A stretch of 40,330 bases of DNA from Candidatus Roizmanbacteria bacterium CG_4_10_14_0_2_um_filter_39_13 (GTDB lineage: Bacteria; Patescibacteriota; Microgenomatia; UBA1406; GWC2-37-13), in assembly GCA_002792315.1 (NCBI GenBank), contig PFOB01000013.1, forward strand, positions 1 through 40,330, read 5' to 3'. A program made the position numbers and the translations under genes. Shown in pieces: positions 1 through 8,472 of the stretch (positions are counted from its first letter, which is position 1; every line of letters starts with the position of its first letter). Below the pieces are notes generated by a model. That model did not search any database and had not been told where the DNA came from. It was given only the letters and a program-made list of their open reading frames with translations.

Positions 1-338
1 TCAAGACATGCTTCAAATTTCTTTTTATCAAGCTTGAGATCTTTAGCATACTCTTTGAGTTTTTTATCAGATAGAGGAGATTCTTGAGCTTGTCCAGTCC
101 CACCAGCGACACCCTTTGTCTCAATATTCTTTACTCGATAAAACGTGTATCCCTGAAACAGAAACAACGCAACAATTAATATTGCAAGAAGATTGAATTG
201 TTGACTCAATCTATTTAAGACAGGAGATTCAACGTTCTCTTTACGAGCAATTTCCATTTTTGGCATTTCAGAGCGAGCTTCAACCTTTTTTAAAGGTTTT
301 GATGAAACTGCCTTCTTTGCTGGTTTTTTTGGAGGCAT
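1..338 (-). CDS. Membrane-anchored protein, partial (runs off window start); possibly thioredoxin/DsbA-like
   Basis: Open minus-strand frame from ATG at 338: MPPKKPAKKAVSSKPLKKVEARSE...NLLAILIVALFLFQGYTFYRV...SDKKLKEYAKDLKLDKKKFEACL. Lys-rich N-terminus, one TM helix, then a KDLKLDKKKFEACL stretch resembling the segment preceding the C-terminal part of DsbA-like folds. Most of the domain is outside the window. Confidence 0.45.
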   Translation of the reverse strand, partial: MPPKKPAKKAVSSKPLKKVEARSEMPKMEIARKENVESPVLNRLSQQFNLLAILIVALFLFQGYTFYRVKNIETKGVAGGTGQAQESPLSDKKLKEYAKDLKLDKKKFEACL

Positions 339-432
339 GATTATTTGTAATAAATTAATAATTATAAATTACTTAATGATGTGAAAACTATCATACAGGA
401 TTTTGATAAAAAAGCAAAACCCTCTGTATTCA

Positions 433-768
433 TTATCGAATCATTGATCCATTTGGGATATCACTTGGTGCCTCAATAAGTTTTGGTTTATCATCACCGT
501 CTGCTGCCATAAGCATCCCTTGAGACTCTGATCCAGCCATTTTCTTGGGAGCAAGATTTACGAGAAACAGAAATTTATTATTGATAAAATCCTCAGGAGC
601 ATACCATTTTTGCATGCCTGCAAGGATTGTTCGCGTGCCAATTTCTTCTCCGAAGTTTACCGATAATTGGATTAATTTAGTCGAGGTCTCAACGTTTTGT
701 GCAGAGGTGACCTCTCCAATGCGGATATCGAGTTTCATAAAGTCGTCGAATGTGATGATATCTTTCAT
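433..768 (-). CDS. tRNA-binding (EMAP/CsaA/MetRS C-terminal-like) domain protein
   Basis: MKDIITFDDFMKLDIRIGEVTSAQNVE...LSVNFGEEIGTRTILAGMQKWYAPEDFINNKFLFLVNLAPKKMAGSESQGMLMAA matches the MetG C-terminal/CsaA OB-fold. The ORF track extends to a GTG at 810, but the ATG at 768 has a TATAAA 7 nt upstream and fits the domain start. Confidence 0.85.
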   Translation of the reverse strand: MKDIITFDDFMKLDIRIGEVTSAQNVETSTKLIQLSVNFGEEIGTRTILAGMQKWYAPEDFINNKFLFLVNLAPKKMAGSESQGMLMAADGDDKPKLIEAPSDIPNGSMIR

Positions 769-863
769 AGAAAATTTTATATTCGTTCGTAACAAAATTA
801 CTTCACTCACTAACAGTTAATCTAATCATGCTTCAATTCCCCGGCGCTTTGCGTCGAATGATT

Positions 864-919
864 GTCATTCCCGTGAAAACGGGAATCCAGACTGGATCCC
901 CGATCAAGTCGGGGATGAC
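864..919. repeat. Nested palindromic intergenic repeat (GTCATTCCCG...CGGGAATCCAG / CTGGATCCCCG...CGGGGATGAC)
   Basis: Left arm GTCATTCCCGTGAAAACGGGAATCCAG (864-890), 1 nt centre, right arm CTGGATCCCCGATCAAGTCGGGGATGAC (892-919). Each arm contains its own CCCG...CGGG hairpin and the two arms are imperfect reverse complements. Confidence 0.8.
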
Positions 920-927
920 ACGAGATG

Positions 928-948
928 CTCCGATGCTCAGCATCGGAG
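928..948. repeat. Perfect 10-bp inverted repeat hairpin
   Basis: CTCCGATGCT-C-AGCATCGGAG directly read; lies between alaS and the EMAP-domain gene. No adjacent T-tract on either strand, so not called as a terminator. Confidence 0.75.
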
Positions 949-981
949 AGTATCATTTCTTCTCTCACTCATGAATAATAA

Positions 982-2811
982 TTATTCTGCGTACACCCGA
1001 TACATATTTGATCCAATCTTTTTAAATCGTTGAATGTTGATTTTCCCAATTTCTTTGGTGTTTGCGACATGGGGTCCACCACAAAATTCTTTTGAATACG
1101 CATTTTGAATATCCTCATCTTTTCCAATATAATATATTTTAACCTGATCAGGATATTTTTCTTTGAAAAATGACCGAGCACCGATCTTTTCTGCTTCTGA
1201 TTTATCCATGACCTTCATTCTCATGGGAAGCGATTCATTAATTTTTTCATTTATGATAGTTTCCACTTTTTTTATATCTTCGTCTGTCGGACGTACAACA
1301 CATTGAAAATCAAATCGTAATCTGTCTGCCGTGATGTTTGATCCTTCTTGTCGTACCGACTCTCCGAGTACGTCAAACAGAGCCTGATGAAGAAGGTGTG
1401 TTGCTGTATGGTATTTAACTGTTTGTTCTGATTGATCTGCGAGTCCTCCTTTGAATTTGGATTGTGCGGATGAGCGCGATTTGTCTTGATGACGTTTGAC
1501 TTCTGTATCGTACTCCTCTTTGCTCAAGTGAATGCCCTTTTCTTTTAGAATTTCTTGGGTTATTTCAAATGGAAATCCATAGGATTGATACAAATCAAAT
1601 GCTTGTTTTGCGTTTATATCGGAAATCTTTTCAAGTTCACGAAGTCCACGATCAAGTGTCAGTCGAAATTTTGATATCTCGTCATGAATGACGGGGATAA
1701 TTTTTTCGGTATCGCTTTTTGCATCAAAATATATGCCATCATAGGTTGAAAGAACTGCAGCAACAATTGGCGATACTGATTCGGTAGAAAATGACTCATT
1801 TAATGCACGAATTTTAACGAGCGCTCTTCGAAGAAGTCTTCTTAAGACGTATCCCTGTTCTTTATTCGATGGCGTAATACCGTCTTTGATGATAAATGTT
1901 GCCGTTTTCAGATGATCTGCAATGATACGCATCGAAGATTGTGTTGAGGGGTTACGGTAATCAGTTTGTGTCGCAACTTCAACAGCTTTTATTATGAGGC
2001 TAAACGCATCGGTTTTGAAAATATCCGGATCATTTTGAGCCGCTGCGAGGAATCGTTCAAGTCCACCACCGAAATCAACATTCATTTTGGGAAGATTTTC
2101 AAATGTGCCATCGGTCATTTTTTTGTACTGCATGAAGACCGAATTTCCAATTTCAAGAAATCTTCCACAATCACAGTTTGGATGACATTCTTTTCCAAAT
2201 GCAGGATCGTGTTCGATATCAAACTGATAGAAAACTTCACTGTCAGGGCCTCCTGGTTCACCGGGGGGCATATTATTGGGCTCACCGGCGCGAGACCACC
2301 AATTGTCTTTTGCAGGATACAGAAATATTCTTTCGTTAATTTTTACACTTATTTCCACTTCTTTAAAAATCTTTTCCCAAATTTCAATGCTTTTTTCATC
2401 TTTTGGAATTTGATTATTCCCTTCAAATGCGGTGACAAAAAGTTTGTTTGGATCAAGTCCAAGTCCTTCATTTTTGTCGGTAAGAAAAGTGAAGAAGTTA
2501 TTCAACTGTTCTTTTTTGAAATAATCTCCTAAAGACCAGTTACCCATCATCTCAAAAAGAGTATCATGGCGATTGTCACCAACTTCCTCGATATCCTGAA
2601 CACGGATGCAGTGTTGGATGTTGAAAAGTCTCGTGCCTTGCGGATGGGATTGTCCTAAAAGATAGGGAACAAACTGCTGCATTCCCGAACCGGTAAACAA
2701 AGTTGTTGGATCATTTTGAGGGACAAGTGAAATAGGAGGTACCTCTACATGGCCATGTTTTTCTAAAAATGCTGAAAAGATTTTTCTGAGCTTTCGATGA
2801 GTGAGTGACAT
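982..2811 (-). CDS. alaS: Alanine--tRNA ligase, short form lacking C-Ala region
   Basis: 609 aa. Class II core (LFTGSGMQQFVPYLLG...CIRVQDIEEVGDNRHDTLFEMMGNWSLGDYFK...VDFGGGLERF) and editing-domain zinc motifs HTATHLLH and CGGPHV. Ends soon after the editing domain. Confidence 0.95.
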   Translation of the reverse strand: MSLTHRKLRKIFSAFLEKHGHVEVPPISLVPQNDPTTLFTGSGMQQFVPYLLGQSHPQGTRLFNIQHCIRVQDIEEVGDNRHDTLFEMMGNWSLGDYFKKEQLNNFFTFLTDKNEGLGLDPNKLFVTAFEGNNQIPKDEKSIEIWEKIFKEVEISVKINERIFLYPAKDNWWSRAGEPNNMPPGEPGGPDSEVFYQFDIEHDPAFGKECHPNCDCGRFLEIGNSVFMQYKKMTDGTFENLPKMNVDFGGGLERFLAAAQNDPDIFKTDAFSLIIKAVEVATQTDYRNPSTQSSMRIIADHLKTATFIIKDGITPSNKEQGYVLRRLLRRALVKIRALNESFSTESVSPIVAAVLSTYDGIYFDAKSDTEKIIPVIHDEISKFRLTLDRGLRELEKISDINAKQAFDLYQSYGFPFEITQEILKEKGIHLSKEEYDTEVKRHQDKSRSSAQSKFKGGLADQSEQTVKYHTATHLLHQALFDVLGESVRQEGSNITADRLRFDFQCVVRPTDEDIKKVETIINEKINESLPMRMKVMDKSEAEKIGARSFFKEKYPDQVKIYYIGKDEDIQNAYSKEFCGGPHVANTKEIGKINIQRFKKIGSNMYRVYAE

Positions 2812-2819
2812 AAGGTATA

Positions 2820-2828
2820 ATTATAGCA
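2820..2828 (-). promoter_or_regulatory. Extended -10 (TGCTATAAT) 8 nt upstream of alaS ATG
   Basis: Reverse complement of 2812-2828 reads TGCTATAAT-TATACCTT then ATG. Confidence 0.6.
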
Positions 2829-2862
2829 ATAAAAATCGCAGTACAAAATTCAAAGTTGTGAG

Positions 2863-3795
2863 ATGGTTCCTATGAAGATAAAAACAAACAATATCAAGTC
2901 AATAAGGCCGTTTCTCGACAAGCTCGCCCTTCCGCGCGAAAAATCCCACAAAGGACAAAATGGCAAAGTCCTCGTGATCGGCGGATCGACATTATTCCAT
3001 TCCTCTCCCATTTGGGCTGCAGAGATAGCCTCTCATTTTGCAGACTTGGTCCATTTTTCATCTACTGCGGAAAATAATGAAATCATTACTTCCCTAAAAA
3101 TATCATTTCGTGATGGAATGATTATTCATCAAAAAGATATTCCTGATTATGTTGCAGAAGATGATGCAGTGCTTGTTGGACCAGGCATGGTGAGGTCTGA
3201 AATCCAAAATTCAAATTTCAAAATTCAAAATTTTCAAGACATTTTCGCGATTCAGGATGAGGGTCAGTATGCTCGAGAACTTACTCATTATTTATTTTTC
3301 AATTTTCCAGAAAAACGATTTGTGATAGATGCAGGAGCGCTGCAAATGATTGACACGGCGTGGCTACAATTATTAAAACAGCCTGCAATAATCACCCCAC
3401 ATCAATTTGAATTTGAACGTCTCTTTGGCATTTCAGTTGCCAATCTTTCTTCTGATGAGAAAAAAGTTCAGATAAAAAAAGCAGCTCTTGAAAATAATTG
3501 TGTTATTCTCCTTAAATCGATTGATGATTTTATTTCGGATGGTGATACCGTAATTCAAGTGATTGGCGGAAATCAAGGACTTACCAAGGGGGGAACAGGA
3601 GATGTCCTTGCAGGACTTGTCGTATCGTTGTACGCAAAAAACGATCCAATAGAGTCTGCCGTTATCGCATCGTTTGTTCTCAAAAAAGCTGCAGAAAAGC
3701 TTTCTCAATCAAAAGGACATTGGTACAACACATCAAATTTACTTGAGATCATTCCTGATGTTTTGACGGAATTGGTATATAATAAGAATGCATAA
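2863..3795 (+). CDS. nnrD: NAD(P)H-hydrate dehydratase-like carbohydrate kinase (YjeF C-terminal family)
   Basis: KVLVIGGSTLFHSSPIWAAEIA, DAVLVGPGM, FVIDAGALQM, ITPHQFEFERLFG and GGNQGLTKGGTGDVLAGL motifs. Alternative ATG at 2872. Contains an in-frame ATTCAAA-type repeat. Confidence 0.88.
   Translation: MVPMKIKTNNIKSIRPFLDKLALPREKSHKGQNGKVLVIGGSTLFHSSPIWAAEIASHFADLVHFSSTAENNEIITSLKISFRDGMIIHQKDIPDYVAEDDAVLVGPGMVRSEIQNSNFKIQNFQDIFAIQDEGQYARELTHYLFFNFPEKRFVIDAGALQMIDTAWLQLLKQPAIITPHQFEFERLFGISVANLSSDEKKVQIKKAALENNCVILLKSIDDFISDGDTVIQVIGGNQGLTKGGTGDVLAGLVVSLYAKNDPIESAVIASFVLKKAAEKLSQSKGHWYNTSNLLEIIPDVLTELVYNKNA
3198..3240 (+). repeat. Heptanucleotide-type repeat tract (ATTCAAA)n, degenerate, inside nnrD
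   Basis: tgaaatccaaaattcaaatttcaaaattcaaaattttcaagac, translated SEIQNSNFKIQNFQD. Confidence 0.8.
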
Positions 3796-3837
3796 GGATT
3801 ATTTTACAAAACTAGTTAAGCTACTGAGCAATTATTT

Positions 3838-4272
3838 ATGAATAGAGAGACCATCATTGCAATAGGATTTGGAATAGGACTTGGGGCACTTGTTGGCGTC
3901 GTAGTTCTTTTTCAGACAAATAAAGCCGAAGAAACCAAAGTCATTCCTATTGCTCGGGAAAGTGATCAGAAAAAAATTGTAACTGATGAATCCGCAACAA
4001 ATTCTGTAAAGGCAAACTTAACGCTTGAATCACCTCAAAATGGTGCAATTGTTTCAAAAAATAGTATTGAAATTGTTGGGTCGGCACAAAAGAGCAGTCT
4101 CATTGTGGCGCAGTCTCCGATTGATGAAACCATTGTAAAAACTGAAGATAAAGCATTTAAAATTGAAATGCCTCTTGCCGTCGGGGAAAATATCATTCAA
4201 ATCAGTGCATATTCAGATTCAAGCTCCCCTCAAGAGCAAACATTACGAGTTTATTACATTCCACAAGAATGA
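3838..4272 (+). CDS. Membrane-anchored protein with bacterial Ig-like/adhesion-type domain
   Basis: N-terminal TM helix (IIAIGFGIGLGALVGVVVLFQ) followed by LTLESPQNGAIVSKNSIEIVGSAQKSS...GENIIQISAYSDSSSPQEQTLRVYY, typical of single Ig-like repeats. Confidence 0.65.
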   Translation: MNRETIIAIGFGIGLGALVGVVVLFQTNKAEETKVIPIARESDQKKIVTDESATNSVKANLTLESPQNGAIVSKNSIEIVGSAQKSSLIVAQSPIDETIVKTEDKAFKIEMPLAVGENIIQISAYSDSSSPQEQTLRVYYIPQE

Positions 4273-4961
4273 GACAACATTTTATTATCATTGCAGTGAT
4301 GGGGTTGATCTTCACCATTGTTCAGCTTCCAGCTTATTCGCAATCACCGTCTGAGGCAATATCTGAAACGCTTGATGAAGAAGTTCAGGTGCTCAAAGAC
4401 AAAGTTGCTGAAAAAGTTGAAGAGCTGAAAGAGCAAAATAAAAAAGCAGTATCTGGCATCGTACAAGAAGTAAAAGAGGGAATAATCACCATCTTAAATG
4501 CAGAAAACACAAAAATTGAAGTAGAGATTGATGAAACACTCACCGCATTTTACGATATTGTTGGTACCAAAGTTAAAGCAAGTTCATCCGAAGACATCGC
4601 TAAAGGAAATTATATTTTTGTAACCGGACCGGAAATTGGAGAGACCGTGACCACAAATGAAGTTTATAAAGACACTCAGTACATCGTAATGTCCGGAAAA
4701 ATAACCGAAGTAAATGAAGATGATTTTACGGTAAAGATCGTAACCATAGATAAATCAAATTATGATCTCGATATTGAGAAGAGCACGAAGTTAAACTTAT
4801 TAGATATCAAAACTTTTGAGACTGACTCAATTGGATTTTCAAAGTTGAAAGAAGGAGATTCTGTTCATACCGTTGTCAAAGGTGATCCGGAAAATCCTGA
4901 TGCAGCGCGCTTTACTGCAATCAAACTTTTGATTATCCCAAATGAGTATTTTCTCCAGTAA
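4269..4961 (+). CDS. Secreted/periplasmic protein, DUF5666-like beta-rich repeats
   Basis: Overlaps the upstream stop by 4 nt (ATGA). Signal peptide-like N-terminus. Two GxVxxVxxGxxTI.../GKITEVNEDDFTVKI repeats resembling OB-like DUF5666 units. Confidence 0.6.
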   Translation: MRQHFIIIAVMGLIFTIVQLPAYSQSPSEAISETLDEEVQVLKDKVAEKVEELKEQNKKAVSGIVQEVKEGIITILNAENTKIEVEIDETLTAFYDIVGTKVKASSSEDIAKGNYIFVTGPEIGETVTTNEVYKDTQYIVMSGKITEVNEDDFTVKIVTIDKSNYDLDIEKSTKLNLLDIKTFETDSIGFSKLKEGDSVHTVVKGDPENPDAARFTAIKLLIIPNEYFLQ

Positions 4962-4962
4962 A

Positions 4963-4979
4963 ATGTCTCATTGAGACAT
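4963..4979. repeat. 7-bp perfect inverted repeat upstream of the secA promoter region
   Basis: ATGTCTC-ATT-GAGACAT. Confidence 0.6.
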
Positions 4980-4985
4980 GTATGC

Positions 4986-5033
4986 TTGACACATACGTAA
5001 TGAACTTTATTTGCACCATTAATCATTTAGAAT
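4986..5033 (+). promoter_or_regulatory. Putative secA promoter region
   Basis: TTGACA at 4986-4991 within GTATG-N7-CATAC, and a TAGAAT at 5028-5033 located 7 nt before the ATG. The two hexamers are not at canonical spacing to each other, so they may be two promoters. Confidence 0.4.
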
Positions 5034-5040
5034 AAGAACC

Positions 5041-7788
5041 ATGTTATCTTTTTTCAGTAATTTATTTGACTACAATCAGAAAGAGCTTAATCGAATTCAA
5101 AAAATCGTGGATCAAGTAAATGAGCTTGAACCCAAAGTGCTAAAGCTTGCTGATACTGATTTTCCAAAAGAGACGAATCGACTGAAAAAGGAAATTGCAT
5201 CGGGAACAACACTTGATGAGGTATTACCATGGGCCTTTGCTTTAGCTCGTGAAGCAGCTCATCGAACGCTCAACCAACGTCATTTTGATGTACAACTTAT
5301 CGCAGCCGTTGCAATGCATGAGGGGAAAGTAGTTGAACAAAAAACAGGAGAAGGTAAAACGCTTACTGCTACCGCTGCACTGTATTTGAATGCGCTTACT
5401 GGGAACGGTGCACATTTAGTCACCGTAAATGACTATCTCGCACGGCGCGATGCGGGGTGGATGGGGCAGATATTTCAGTTTTTAGGGCTTACCACTTCAG
5501 CAATGATCTCCGGACAATCTCTTTTATACGATCCTGAGTATATTGATCCCAATGCTCATGATCCACGATTGATTCATTTGAAGCAGGCATCTCGTAAACA
5601 AGCGTACGATGCCGATGTGGCATACGGCATTAACTCTGAATTTGGGTTCGATTATCTGAGAGATAATATGGCGCAATCTCCACAGCAATTGGTCCAAAGG
5701 GGATTTCATTTTGCAATTGTCGATGAGGCGGATTCGGTACTAATTGATGAAGCACGAACTCCCCATATTATTTCTGCACCAGTGGAACAAGATACGTCAA
5801 AGTATTATGATTATGCAAAAATTGTTACACAACTCAGTGAAAAATCAGATTACATTATTGATGAAAAGCTTCGAACGGCACATTTGACTGAGGAAGGAAT
5901 TCTGAAGATTGAGCAAATATTGGGGATTGATAATATTTATGAAAAAGATTTTGACTCAATTTTTCACGTAGAGGCAGCGCTCAAAGCAACAACGCTTTTT
6001 CAAATGGACAAAGATTATATCGTACGAGGTGATGAAGTAATCATTGTCGATGAGTTTACAGGACGACTGCTTGAAGGACGACGATTTTCAGAGGGACTTC
6101 ATCAAGCAATTGAAGCAAAAGAAAAAGTAGCAATTAAACGTGAGTCAAAGACGCTTGCGACCGTATCACTGCAGAATTATTTTCGTATGTATGACAAGCT
6201 TGCAGGGATGACTGGAACGGCCGCAACAGAAGCTCAGGAATTTAGCAAAATATATAATACTGAAGTGCTTGTCATTCCCACACATCGAGACAATGCACGT
6301 AAAGATCATCCAGATATGATCTACAAAACGTTGGAGGGGAAAAATAATGCTGTTGCACAAGATATTGCGGAGCAATACAAAAAAGGTCGTCCCGTCTTGG
6401 TCGGTACCACTTCTATTGATAAAAATGAACATCTGTCGAGGTTGTTGCATCAAAAAGGAATTCCACACGAACTATTAAATGCAAAAAATCATTTACAGGA
6501 AGCTCAAATTATTGAACAGGCGGGAAAAAAACATGGGGTCACCGTAGCAACAAATATGGCAGGACGGGGAGTCGATATAGTTCTCGGTGGGGATTTGTCA
6601 CTTGAGAATCTTTCCGAAAAGGAGCAAGAAAAAGCAAAAAAACACTGGCAACAAGAACATGATGAGGTGGTGGCGCTTGGAGGATTGTATGTCATTGGTA
6701 CTGAACGACATGAATCACGGCGCATTGATAACCAACTGCGGGGAAGATCGGGAAGGCAAGGTGATCCCGGAGAAACACGGTTTTATGTATCTCTCGAAGA
6801 TGATGTTATGAGGATTTTTGGCGGAGAGCAGATTGCAAATATGATGACTATGCTCAAATTTCCCGAAGACCAGCCGCTCTCACATTCGATGGTCTCAAAA
6901 GCAATCGAACAGGCACAGGTCAAGGTTGAAGGATTTAATTTTGACATTCGAAAAAACTTAGTCGAATATGATGACGTACTCAATAGACAACGCGATATTG
7001 TCTATAAACTGCGGAAAAAGATTTTAGTACAGCCGGAGAAAGATAAAGAAGCTTTTCATGAAACTGTCTTTAAAATTGTTGAAGAACAGATTATTGGGAT
7101 GTCCGCAAGCTTTTTTGCTTTAAATGAAAAAGATGAGACGTTTATTGAACAGTTTGAAAAAGATGTTGAGTTACTTATTGAAGTTGACAAAGAGGAGATT
7201 CGAAAAAAAATCCACGAGAGTCAGCAGGAATTTGAGGAATATCTACTTGATTCAGCAGAAAAGCAGTATGATATAAAAGAAAAAAGAGTTGGTTCAGAGA
7301 TCTGGAATCAAGTTGTTCGAAGTATGTTCTTGTCCACCATGGATCAATACTGGACGCAACATCTCACTGCAATTGATGATCTTCGACAAGGAATTAATCT
7401 GCGCGGATATGCTCAAATGGACCCCTTGGTCGAATACAAAAATGAAGCATTTGGCATGTTTGAAAAGTTGCTTTCTGATATTAATTACGAATCAGTGCGA
7501 CGAGTGATGAGAGTTCAAATCGAGGAAAAAGCACCGCTTACGGAAGTTGTGGATGGACAAACAACGGAAAAACCGCATTTTCATTTCCAAGCAGCCTCAG
7601 GAGTGGATCCCTATGCAGGAAAGCAGCAACTTCCGCAACCGCAACAACAATCCCAAAAGCATACAGGTCAAACACCAACAATCAAAGACAATAAGATTTC
7701 AACCGGTCCGATCAAAAAGCCCGGAAGAAATGATGCTTGTTGGTGTGGGTCAGGAAAGAAATATAAGAAGTGTCATTATCCAAATTAA
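5041..7788 (+). CDS. secA: Preprotein translocase ATPase SecA
   Basis: 915 aa. MHEGKVVEQKTGEGKTLTA, VDEADSVLIDEARTPHIIS, ATNMAGRGVDIVLGG, RRIDNQLRGRSGRQGDPG and C-terminal SEC-C zinc motif RNDACWCGSGKKYKKCHYPN. Confidence 0.98.
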   Translation: MLSFFSNLFDYNQKELNRIQKIVDQVNELEPKVLKLADTDFPKETNRLKKEIASGTTLDEVLPWAFALAREAAHRTLNQRHFDVQLIAAVAMHEGKVVEQKTGEGKTLTATAALYLNALTGNGAHLVTVNDYLARRDAGWMGQIFQFLGLTTSAMISGQSLLYDPEYIDPNAHDPRLIHLKQASRKQAYDADVAYGINSEFGFDYLRDNMAQSPQQLVQRGFHFAIVDEADSVLIDEARTPHIISAPVEQDTSKYYDYAKIVTQLSEKSDYIIDEKLRTAHLTEEGILKIEQILGIDNIYEKDFDSIFHVEAALKATTLFQMDKDYIVRGDEVIIVDEFTGRLLEGRRFSEGLHQAIEAKEKVAIKRESKTLATVSLQNYFRMYDKLAGMTGTAATEAQEFSKIYNTEVLVIPTHRDNARKDHPDMIYKTLEGKNNAVAQDIAEQYKKGRPVLVGTTSIDKNEHLSRLLHQKGIPHELLNAKNHLQEAQIIEQAGKKHGVTVATNMAGRGVDIVLGGDLSLENLSEKEQEKAKKHWQQEHDEVVALGGLYVIGTERHESRRIDNQLRGRSGRQGDPGETRFYVSLEDDVMRIFGGEQIANMMTMLKFPEDQPLSHSMVSKAIEQAQVKVEGFNFDIRKNLVEYDDVLNRQRDIVYKLRKKILVQPEKDKEAFHETVFKIVEEQIIGMSASFFALNEKDETFIEQFEKDVELLIEVDKEEIRKKIHESQQEFEEYLLDSAEKQYDIKEKRVGSEIWNQVVRSMFLSTMDQYWTQHLTAIDDLRQGINLRGYAQMDPLVEYKNEAFGMFEKLLSDINYESVRRVMRVQIEEKAPLTEVVDGQTTEKPHFHFQAASGVDPYAGKQQLPQPQQQSQKHTGQTPTIKDNKISTGPIKKPGRNDACWCGSGKKYKKCHYPN

Positions 7789-7806
7789 GTTTCGAGACAA
7801 TAATTA

Positions 7807-8472
7807 ATGATGAATAATCATACTTCGGTTTCTTTCTATTCAAATACGAAAGACAAAACTCATTGTTTTCAGGCCGTGATGAAAATGATCTGCAAATATT
7901 ACTTCCCCAATGTAGATTATTCATGGGAACAAATGAATAAGATAACGCAGAAAAAAGAAGGTTTGTGGACATGGCCAATGGCTGGATATGTATGGTTGGC
8001 AAGTAAAAACGTTCTCATAGAAAGTATGAGCATCTTTGATTTTCGAGCATTTCATGAGAAAGGGTACGATTATCTCTTGAAAACTTTTGGTAAAGAAGTT
8101 GCTGATGAACAAGCTTCCCATGCAGATATAGCTCAAGGACAAATGTTGGCTGAACAGTTTATGCATCATGAAAGAATTACCATTGAAACCAAAATTCCAT
8201 CCCATGAAGATATCAAGCAAAAACTCAGTGATGACTATTTGGTCATAAGTAATGTAAATCAAAAAGCACTCAATAATGAACCCGGATATTCTGGACACTT
8301 TGTTTTGATATATCATTATAATGATACGGGGTATTTTCTGCAGGATCCTGGTTTGCCCGAATTCAAAAATCGCCATGTAAATTTTGATACTTTTGAGAAA
8401 GCTTGGGCGTATCCAGATAAAAATGCAAAGAATTTGGTAGCTATTAAAAATCTTCACAAGCCAAAATTATGA
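7807..8472 (+). CDS. Stand-alone peptidase C39-like (papain-fold) protein
   Basis: DKTHCFQAVMKMICKYYFP (candidate nucleophile Cys), GHFVLIYHYNDTGYFLQDPGLP (candidate His/Asp), as in Peptidase_C39_2-type domains. Alternative ATG at 7810. Confidence 0.65.
   Translation: MMNNHTSVSFYSNTKDKTHCFQAVMKMICKYYFPNVDYSWEQMNKITQKKEGLWTWPMAGYVWLASKNVLIESMSIFDFRAFHEKGYDYLLKTFGKEVADEQASHADIAQGQMLAEQFMHHERITIETKIPSHEDIKQKLSDDYLVISNVNQKALNNEPGYSGHFVLIYHYNDTGYFLQDPGLPEFKNRHVNFDTFEKAWAYPDKNAKNLVAIKNLHKPKL

Noticed and set aside
1966-2532. 188-aa plus-strand ORF antisense to alaS
   Set aside because: Low-complexity Phe/Ile/Lys-rich translation, no domain, fully inside a confident gene on the other strand.
4963-4979. 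ATGTCTC-ATT-GAGACAT as an intrinsic terminator for the upstream gene
   Set aside because: No T-tract follows on the plus strand; kept only as an inverted repeat.
7921-8457. 178-aa minus-strand ORF antisense to the C39-like gene
   Set aside because: Shadow ORF; the sense frame has convincing peptidase motifs and is coupled to the LOG gene.
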